The notes below the pieces were generated by a model. It made no database searches and was not told the origin of the DNA. It saw only the letters and a program-made list of their open reading frames with translations. From positions 1,240,001-1,304,000 of the forward strand of contig WOAB01000864.1 of the NCBI GenBank assembly GCA_027886185.1: a stretch of 64,000 nucleotides of DNA, read 5' to 3'. This DNA comes from Rheum nobile (lineage: Eukaryota > Streptophyta > Magnoliopsida > Caryophyllales > Polygonaceae). The position numbers and the translations under genes are program-made. Shown here one piece after another: positions 42,423-50,842 of this stretch. Every line of letters begins with the position of its first letter. The first letter of the stretch is position 1.

Positions 42423-43285
42423 GGTGGGAAAAAGGAGCGAGAAAGCACAACAGAAAGAGTACCGGAGGGACCCGCGATCGCGGGGTATGGGGCGCGGTCG
42501 CGGTTTATGCTCGACTCGAAGCTTGCTGGAGAAGATGGGCCGCGATCGCGGGGTTGATGTCGGCGATCGCGGTTTCTGGGTTTGCAGCGAACTTCGAGAA
42601 AAAATGGCTCTGGTGCTTTGCGGTGGCGCTGCGGTGGTCGCGGGGTTTGGCGTGGGTCCGGCGATCGCGGCTCGTGAGGCAATGAGAAATCCAAGAGTTG
42701 GAAAATGGAGATCTCACCCAAACGACGTCGGAACGATAGTCGCGGGGTTGCAGGGGGGTGTCGCGGTGGTCGGGGTCGGAGATCCGATCTGGTGAGGGTG
42801 AGAGGTGGTGGTGGAGGTGTTGTAAAATGCCTCCATCGCCTCTCGCCATTTATAATTGTCGCGATGAACACCCGCGATCGCGGGGTTAATGCCCCTGCAT
42901 CCGTAACAGTCGGTGCGAGTTACGAGGCACTGACTGCCTCGAAAAATGCGCCGGTTTTATTAAACCGACGGCCAATTTTTTTTTTTTGATGATTTTTTTT
43001 TGCTAGAACTCGCCATGGATCGCCGAGGGGAAACCGCAATCGCGGGTGTGAAACCGCGATCGCGGGTGTGAAACCGCGATCGCAGGTGCTGGATTCTGGC
43101 CTCCGCTACAAGGTTAGTTCTAGTGCCCACAGAAAAAGAAAAACAAGTGCAAAGAAGAAGAAAGAAAAATAAAATCTAAGTCCTAAGAAAGGTAAAAACA
43201 TAAATGAGTTCAACGACTCATACCTCGGGTTGCCTCCCGAGCAGCGCCATAGTTATCGTCGCGGCACGACGTCCTACTATACTTC
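42423..43285 (-). other. GCGATCGC-rich spacer of the Athila-like element
   Basis: About 860 bp with at least seven perfect GCGATCGC palindromes and several near copies (GCGGTCGC, GCAATCGC). A 19-bp unit ACCGCGATCGCGGGTGTGA is repeated in tandem near 43033-43085. The pol region expected here is missing. I see no credible ORF. Confidence 0.7.
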
Positions 43286-44470
43286 TCATCTGGGGTTGCC
43301 TCCTGCAACCGTACTCCTTGCTCTTGTATCTAGAGGATGCTCCGGAATGTTCTCCAGCCTATACTCTATCTTCCTCTTGTCGAACTCCATGCTGATTGTG
43401 CCTCTGCCCACGTCGATCTTTGTGTTGGAGGTCTTCATGAAAGGCCTCCCTAGCATTACTCGTCCTCCTCGTTCTCCTGTGTTCATGACAAAGAAGTCTA
43501 CAGGAAAAACAAGGGTATCGACGCTTACCAGTATGTCCTTCACAACGCCCTCAGGAGTGATGACGGAGTTGTCAGCCAGTTGGATGACGATTTCCGTGCT
43601 CTCTAATGGTCCAACGTCGAGGTTGTTGTAGACGGACAGTGGCAGGACATTGATTGAAGCTCCCAAATCTAGCAATGTCTCACTGAATTCAGTCTCCCCA
43701 ATCTTGCAGGGCACGCTGAACATTCCGGGATCCTCATACTTCTTGGGAATCCTCTTCTGCACCACAGCAGAGACATCCTTCTTGACATTTGGCTTCTTCT
43801 TAGATCGCTCCTTTTGCTCCGCTATGGTCTTGCGTAGCTCTCTCGAGAAGGGGCTATCCGGGTAGTCCTGGTATATCTCACAATATATTTCCGTATTCCC
43901 TTCATCTTCTAATGTTGCAGGGAATGGCACCGGGATGTCAAAATATCCCTCTAAATAGTCATACTTGTTCATAAATGTCTTGCGAGGTGGAGCGCTTTCC
44001 GAGAGTTGATCGCGGGTGTCAACCCGCGATCGCGGTTCTCGCACTGGTTCCCCGCGATCGCGGCTGTCATGCCCGCGGTCGCGGTTAATGCTCGAATTTA
44101 TGCTCGAGTTTTTCTCGGCTTTTGGCTCCGTAAACCCGCGATCGCGGCTGTCGCCCCGCGATTGCGGTTTTGCCTCGTACTTCTCTTTTAATTCCAGCTT
44201 ATCTTCTTCATTCTTCCATCTTGGCCTTGACGTCATGCAGTTGACGTTTTGTCTTGGATTAATCTCAGTTTGAGATGGGAGTGCTCGTGACTCTCTAGCT
44301 TCGAGCTTGCTGACCACCTGGGAGATCTGCCCTACCTGCTTCTCCAGGTTTTGGATACTGGACTTGGTCTCATGTTGGAACTGAACCATGTTTTGCTGCA
44401 TGGTTCCTACTGTTTGCGTCAGCGTGGTCATGTGCTGCGCCAGTGTATTGACCTGGTCCTCTAGATTCAT
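43286..44470 (-). CDS. Gag C-terminus and aspartic protease of the Athila-like element
   Basis: A 394-residue open frame starts with a coiled coil (NLEDQVNTLAQHMTTLTQTV), continues with a low-complexity part in which SRDRG/NRDRG/PRSRV recur because the GCGATCGC palindrome is translated, then DIPVPFPATLEDEGN and a protease with LLDLGASINVLP near residue 265 (LDLGAS is the Athila-style active site). It ends with MLGRPFMKTSNTKIDV and a tail that stops at 43286. The normal continuation into RT is absent. The ORF is open but was probably part of a longer gag-pro frame starting near 45718. Confidence 0.8.
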   Translation of the reverse strand: MNLEDQVNTLAQHMTTLTQTVGTMQQNMVQFQHETKSSIQNLEKQVGQISQVVSKLEARESRALPSQTEINPRQNVNCMTSRPRWKNEEDKLELKEKYEAKPQSRGDSRDRGFTEPKAEKNSSINSSINRDRGHDSRDRGEPVREPRSRVDTRDQLSESAPPRKTFMNKYDYLEGYFDIPVPFPATLEDEGNTEIYCEIYQDYPDSPFSRELRKTIAEQKERSKKKPNVKKDVSAVVQKRIPKKYEDPGMFSVPCKIGETEFSETLLDLGASINVLPLSVYNNLDVGPLESTEIVIQLADNSVITPEGVVKDILVSVDTLVFPVDFFVMNTGERGGRVMLGRPFMKTSNTKIDVGRGTISMEFDKRKIEYRLENIPEHPLDTRARSTVAGGNPR

Positions 44471-45718
44471 AGCGCGGGGAGCTCCTTGTCCTTGCGGTCT
44501 CTGCTCTGCTGGGCCTCTGAACTGCTGGCCTCCTTGGAATGGTCACTGGGGGTACTGCTGTTGTTGCTGGTATTGCTAAGGGGGTCTTGGTCGGAACTCA
44601 GGGGGGTTCTCCACATTGTGCGTGTTCCCGTACCTCAAGTTAGGATGGTCTCTCCACCCCGGATTGTAGGTACTGGAGTAGGGGTCGTACCGTTGTCTTT
44701 GTTGGTACCCCCCAACAGCGTTGACTTGCTCAGTGGGCTCCTCATAGAGTATAGGGCATGCGTTAGTTACATGCGTGGTGGCATAGCAAAATTCGCACTC
44801 CTTGACCCTCTAGGGTCCTTCCTTCCTCATCAAAACCTTGATCCTCTCCTTCATTTCGCTTACTTCCCTCGCCATAGATGGGGGAACATTCTCACTTGAA
44901 GTGGCTTTCACAGCCTGGGCGCTCGCCCTCTTGCTGAATTTCCTTGAGCCTTCCGACAACTCGCTGAATATCTCAAATGCAGCGGTAGGGGTTTTGTTCA
45001 GTATGTTTCCCCCACACGCCGCGTTCACCATTCGTCGCTCTTCATCCAGCAATCCCCCGTACAGATATAAGACCAAATCCTGGTCTGAATACCCGTGATA
45101 GGGACAGCTAGAGCACAACCTCTTGAAACGCTCATACTACTCGTAGAGCGTCTTTGTCCCATGTTGCTCTATGTTGCTCAGGTTGCGCTTGAGACTGTTT
45201 AGCTTCGTTGCTGGAAAGTACTTTTCCAGAAATGCCTTCTTCATTTTCTCCCAGGTGTTGATGCTTCCTGGGGTGAGGTAGTAAAACCAGTCGTTGGCTG
45301 AATCCTTAAGTGAAAAAGGAAAAGCCCTCAACGTGATTTGATCCTCAGTGACATTTCATGGCTTCATGGAACTGCACACGGCGTGGAACTCCGAGAGGTG
45401 CTTGTTTGGGTCCTCTCCAGCTAGCCTATGGAACTGAGGCAAAAGATGGATAAGACCAGACTTGAGCTCAAAGTTCACTCCCGTGCCTAGCTCAGGGAAT
45501 TGTACGGCCAGTGGCTGCTGCGTCAAGTTAGGCGCAGTCAGCTGCCTCAACGTAGGTGGTGGTACCTCGTCCGCCATCTCAAAAGTGGGATTCTCAAAGA
45601 CCAAAGCTCGATTCACTCTGCGTCCTTGGGAGAAAGTTCTCTCAATCTCTGGATCAGGATCTAAAGGTGGAGAGTCAGCAGTACGGGTGTGGACCATAAG
45701 ATAGGTCCACACACACAA
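44471..45718 (-). pseudogene. gag: Athila-like gag, broken
   Basis: On the minus strand, gag-type blocks appear in order: FHRLAGEDPNKHLSEFHAVC near 45440, then LRAFPFSLKDSANDWFYYL near 45300, KKAFLEKYFPATKLNSL near 45220, and LYLYGGLLDEERRMVNAACGG near 45050. These match the Athila gag (Retrotrans_gag) domain. Stops or frame changes near 45340-45360, 45119-45137 and 44810 separate the pieces. A Gln/Gly/Tyr-rich segment follows to 44480. Gag would form the particle core. This copy cannot make a full protein. Confidence 0.82.
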
Positions 45719-45790
45719 GCAAACACACGAAAATCACACAGAAAAAATTTGAAAACACACAAAGCATGCAAAACACCAAAAATTCGCAAT

Positions 45791-45813
45791 TGCCTTCCCC
45801 GACAACGGCACCA
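45791..45813 (-). promoter_or_regulatory. Primer binding site, tRNA-Asp-like
   Basis: On the minus strand TGGTGCCGTTGTCGGGGAAGG lies next to the 5' LTR. It resembles the Athila PBS TGGCGCCGTTGCCGGGG for tRNA-Asp with two C-to-T changes. Confidence 0.75.
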
Positions 45814-45818
45814 AAATT

Positions 45819-47133
45819 TGATAGGAGGGATATGTCGTCGTACCCCTAATCAAAAGTAAATCCTAAAATCCTCACTAAACAAAGTATAGTAAGTAAGTCA
45901 GGGTCGATCCCACAGAGAAGGAAGGAACCAATGGTGGTAGCATGCAATGTCATAAAGGGGGGTTTATGATTGGTTGGTTGCAAACAAAACAAAGTAGAAT
46001 GGATGAAATATCAAGAGAGAAAAACACTTAGCCAAGTAATGTCCACATAAGTCATTCAAAGGTTGTTCATAGATTAAGTCCTATCTTCCTATTCGGTTAT
46101 TCCTGTCCCGATCTTATGTAAATTCAGAGGGAAATCTTCCACAAAGAACCCTTACCAATGAATAACCCTAGTACCACTAAAGGTTCAACCCAAAGGCAGC
46201 AATGCATATAAGAATTAACCACGATACACAGAACGCTCGCTCAGATGTATTTACCATGTAATCAATTCCCACATAGATATAATCCACAGATGCAGATAAC
46301 AATCAATGCTTGCTACTTATACTAGAGCGTTAGCCCAACAGTTCCCTAGTATTAGCAATATGAATGAAAGAAATAAACCTAGGTGATCAGTCTAGATAAA
46401 CCAACAAACATTCAAATATGAATTTGCTCAGAGAAAAGATATAACTCAATAGGATAGATAGATAGGAACAAAACTTCACAACCAGATGAACGAACTCATG
46501 CTTCCATTACCGGACTAAGCCAAAGAGGCTTAGCTCCTCATAGTTATGGTAGAAACTTCAAACGAAATAAACAACGATGAATGAAAATTGCAACTAAAGT
46601 GTGATAAGAGTGGCTCTAACCCTAATGCATAAGGAGAGTATTTATAGGGCCCTAACAAATGACCTAGCCCATTAAGCAAATAACTGAAATAGAAATAAGA
46701 AAAAGGGAAAAGAAAACTAAAAAGATAATTCGGAATAAGTCCGAGCCTCTGCCGTGTCAGACCCGCGATCGCGGGTGATTGACCTTGATCGCGGCCCATG
46801 TGGCTCCGCGCCCTTCAATTTCTCCGCGCCCGCAGAAAACTCTCGACATGCTCCGAGTCCCGCGATCGCGGCACCCATGCCTGCGATCGCGGTTAATGCT
46901 CGGCATTCTTGTCCTTTGCCTTGTACCAACTCGTATCCTCTTCACTCCTTGGCGTCTTCTCTTGATGGCTTCCTTCCTCAGTGTCTTCATGATCTCCAAA
47001 GTAGCTCAAACACCTCCAAAAACACCAACTTCGCCTCCAAACGCCATACACAAGAATGTGTCTAAATCTACCCGAATGGCACCAATAAAACCTCTAATAC
47101 TCTTAGTTAAGCCCTACAAAGTAGTGCTTATCA
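45819..47133 (-). repeat. 5' LTR of the Athila-like element
   Basis: 1,315 bp, TGATAGGAGGG..GTGCTTATCA. TATA box (reverse) near 46639-46648 and palindromes GCGATCGC near 46763, 46862 and 46884. Confidence 0.92.
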
Positions 47134-47138
47134 ATATG

Positions 47139-47898
47139 ATAACATCTTATGTAATCCATATCAATATTCAAATTGTTTCTCGAACTCCGAGCTTGAACTA
47201 TCAAAACAAATGATTACTATTAATCCATTTGAGCAGGGCCATGCATTTTCAATTCTTACTCTTCAAGTGGCCAAGACACCATTCCTATCCATATATATGC
47301 AAATATATAAATAGAAGGACTTCTCCAGTCTTGTGTGACTATAGCTCCCACTCAATTTTCAGCAATCCCGATCACTGCCTTTATAGCCGCCTTTTACGCA
47401 ACGGTGTCTGACAATGTCAAAGACTACCAATCACCAAGCAAGAGGTATATCGTACTCATGTCTGAGGAATCTACTAATCATAGTTCAACTTAAAATTCAA
47501 CAACTCATTTGAAGAATCTTAAGGTAGGTTTGCCCAACATGTATCCACCATACATGTCCATGTAATTGATTAGACATCTCCATGTCCCTATAGCCCGTGA
47601 AACTTGGCGCTATCAATCAACCTACATAATAGTCTGTATTGAGTCATTTATGTCCAATTTAATGACTTAGACTATGGACGACTCATAATTCATAATATCA
47701 GTTCAATTAATAGGGTTTCATCCACCATAACTTTTATGATGATCCTATTTGATGAATATAAATTATTAGGACATTTTACTTAATTCTAAACCACAATTAA
47801 ATAATAATGAAACTTTATTTCAAAAACAAACATGATGCATGTTTCAATAATCATGAAATCAACATCCATAATCTCAAAACAATACAATCTCAAAGCCA
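47139..47898 (-). other. 3' UTR of the minus-strand copia
   Basis: AT-rich, no ORF of note. It lies between the pol stop (47899-47901 on the minus strand) and the Athila insertion, continuous with 38925-38996 before that insertion. Confidence 0.55.
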
Positions 47899-50125
47899 TT
47901 ATGCAATGTGCTTGAGTCCATTAGCCCTAGTATGACTATCATGCATGGGCTTGGATATAGGTTTAGTTAATGGATCTGCAATGTCGTCATCCGTATGTAT
48001 TTTGCAAAACTTCACATCTCCTTAACGACTAACTCATCATCTCCTCCCTACGCCAAGAGATCAACTTTAGTGCTTCTTAAGTACTTTGGGATGTTCTTAG
48101 CTGTATTCCAGTGTGCTTCACCTGGACTCGAATGGTATCTGCCACACACGCTCAAAGCGAATGCAACATCCGGGCGAGTACAAACCATGACATACATGAT
48201 GGATCCTACTACAAATGCATAAGGAATCCTACTCATTCTCTCTAGCTCAGCAGGTGTCACTGGGCACTACTTCTTGCTGAGATGTAAGCCATGCTACATA
48301 GGCAAGAATCCCTTTTTGGAATTATTCATATTGAACCTATCAAGAACCTTATCCACATAAGTTCCTTGACTTAGTCCAATAAGTCTCTTAGACCTATCTC
48401 TATAGATCTTGATGCCTAATATGTACTCGGCCTCTCCTAAGTCCTTCATTGAGAAATTCTTCTTAAGCCAGTCCTTAACGGACTTCAGCATAGGAATGTC
48501 ATTTCCAATGAGTAGTATGTCATCCATATACAAGACCAGGAAGACAACTTTGCTCCCACTATACTTCTTGTAAACACAAGGTTCTTCTTCACATCTGATG
48601 AAGTCAAACTGTTTGACCACTTCATCAAAATCGAAGGTTCCAATTCCTTGATGCTTGCTTAAGTCCATTAATGGACTTCTTAAGCTTGCATACTTTACTA
48701 GGATTATATGGATCCTCAAAACCCTCAGGTTGTGTCATATACACATCCTCTTCTAAATACCCATTTAGAAAAGCGGTCTTGACATCCATTTGCCAAATCT
48801 CATAATCATAATGAGCTGTAATTGCTAGGAGTATCCGAATGGATCTAATCATGATGACTGGAGAGAAGGTTTCATCATAGTCAGTACCATGAATCTATTT
48901 AAATGCTTTTGCAACCAGTCTCGCTTTGAAAACTATTACGTTTCCATCCTTGTCTGTTTTGAGTTTGTAAACCCATTTGCACCATATGGGTACTACCCCA
49001 TCTGGCAAATCTGTCAAGTCCCATACTTGATTCTCATACATGGAATCCATTTCAGACTTAATGGAAATACGCAATTTCTCAGAGTCTGGACTCGCCACAA
49101 CTTGCTTGTATGTAGTAGGCTCATCGCTTTCTAAAAGCAGGATGTCCAAACTCGCGGTCATTATGAAATCAATGTATCTCTTTGGCTGTACTTTGGGCCT
49201 ATCTGATCTACGTGTGGGCTGAACAACAGGAGGTTCTGCCACAACATTTTATGGACCCTTATTGGAATCAGATTCCGGAGAAACGATAGGAAAGGGGTCG
49301 ACTCTACTACCTCCGGTGTATGAGTTCCCTCTCCTTGCGGGATTAGGTCCCCAAATATTGACGTCTCTGACATAGAGTAATCCATGTCATCTTGTTGCTC
49401 AGTTTGTTGGTCTTCTCGAACTTCTTCGAGATCAACATTTCTCCCACTTGACCTTTTGGAAACAAATTCTTTTTTCCATAAAGACAATATCCCTAGCAAC
49501 AAACACTTTGTGCTCACTGGGATTGTAGAAGTAGTATCCTTTAGTTTCCTTAGGATACCTTACAAAGAAGCACTTATCTGATTTGGGTGCAAGCTTATCT
49601 ACTAGTAAACGTTTTACATAAGCTTCACATCCCCATATCTTTAGAAAAGACACACTTGGAACTCTTCCAGTCCATAACTCATATAGTGTCTTATCTACAA
49701 CTTTGGACGGAGTCCTGTTTAGTGTGAACACTGCAGTTGTGAGAGCATATCCCCAAAAAGATATTGGAAGATCAGCAAAACTCATCATAGACCGAACCAT
49801 GTCCAACAAGGTCATATTCCTCCTTTCAGACACAACATTCAATTGTGGTGTTCCAAGTGGAGTTAGTTGGGAGACATTCCCACAACTTCTTAAATGATGA
49901 TCACATTCCTGACTCAAATATTCACCACCACGATCAGATCGTAGTGCTTTAATTTTCTTGCCAAGTTGATTTTCAACTTCATTCTGAAACTCTTTGAACT
50001 TTTCGAAGGATTCAGACTTATGATTCATTAAGTATATGTATCCATATCTACTTAAATCATCAATAAAGGTTATGAATTATCTGTAACCACCTCTAGCTTA
50101 TGTGCTCATTGGTCCACATACATCC
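47899..50125 (-). pseudogene. pol: Minus-strand copia pol: integrase, RT and RNase H, fragmented
   Basis: Reading right to left: integrase with ALRSDRGGEYLS near 49930 and ERRNMTLLDMVRSMM near 49800; a linker with RRSDRPKVQPKRYID near 49190; RT with QMDVKTAFLNGYL near 48790, GLKQASRNW near 48640 and LYMDDILLIG near 48520; the RNase H region with TRPDVAFALSVCGRYH near 48180; and the end motif DPLTKPI near 47960. Frames change at about 49430, 49240, 48890, 48720, 48290 and 48048, and part of RNase H is deleted. It is older than the Athila and CRM-like elements inserted in it. Confidence 0.85.
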
Positions 50126-50130
50126 GTATG

Positions 50131-50842
50131 TGATATGGGGTTAGCCGTAATTGGCCCGATCTTGATGCGCAATGACTCAGAAATGCAAAAGAAACACAAA
50201 GTGAGAATGGCGGAAGTAAGAAAATAGATGATCGATCGAATGAGATAAAACCTTAGAACCGGATGGAGAAACCCTTTGGTGTTCGTAAACACCAAGAACA
50301 ACCCAACCTGAATTGTAAGACCTCGTCTCCTACAACTCCACACAAGGAAGAACGGATCTTCAAAGCACGAAGAGGATGCGTTGTATCGTCTTCGATTACC
50401 AACTCGAAAAGAATTGATCTTCACAAACGATCAAGGCTGTTTTGGATTGAACAAGTCACGAACTCTCTCTAATGGGAAAGTTTCTATTTCAGAAATTGTA
50501 TTCTTGATAATGTGCTTGTTGCCGAAAATGGCAAAGACAAGAGCCTTAAATACTTCCTAAAGAAGTCGGCCCAAAAACAACTAAAAACATACTAAACCGA
50601 GTCTAAAAATATCCAATCAAACACGGCTAAAACATACTAAAAATAGAATGGAAGGTGCACACAAGTCATGCACTCAACCAAGCTAAGTGTGGACCATAGT
50701 CAATGAGAATGACCTAGGCGTGGCCGTGACAACCTCCTCCGGGACTTGGTGTGCAAGCGTGGCTAGCTCCTCTTGAAGGTGACGAGCTTGGTTCCTAGTC
50801 ATTGGCCCGGATGGTGGTTGAGGTGTGGATGGTCCTCCATCA
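50131..50842 (-). repeat. 3' LTR of the CRM-like element
   Basis: 712 bp. In minus orientation it starts TGATGGAGGACC and ends CCCCATATCA. The last about 53 codons of pol and its stop lie inside it. Confidence 0.9.

Larger units (their letters stand above)
38997..47133 (-). mobile_element. Athila-like Ty3/gypsy element lacking RT and integrase
   Basis: LTRs at 38997-40321 and 45819-47133 begin TGATAGGAGGG and end GTGCTTATCA. ATATG flanks both sides (38992-38996, 47134-47138). The PBS beside the right LTR gives minus orientation. Order on that strand: LTR, PBS, gag, protease, palindrome-rich spacer, ATHILA-type ORF, PPT, LTR. No RT, RNase H or integrase motif is present in the 5.5-kb interior. 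The LTRs differ by about 20 sites and a roughly 9-bp indel by eye, so it is young and must have moved with enzymes from a relative. Confidence 0.92.

Noticed and set aside
38997..47133. GCGATCGC sites considered as cyanobacterial HIP1 contamination
   Set aside because: The 8-mer is the same as HIP1, but the sites lie inside a plant Athila-like element with LTRs, PBS and TSD.
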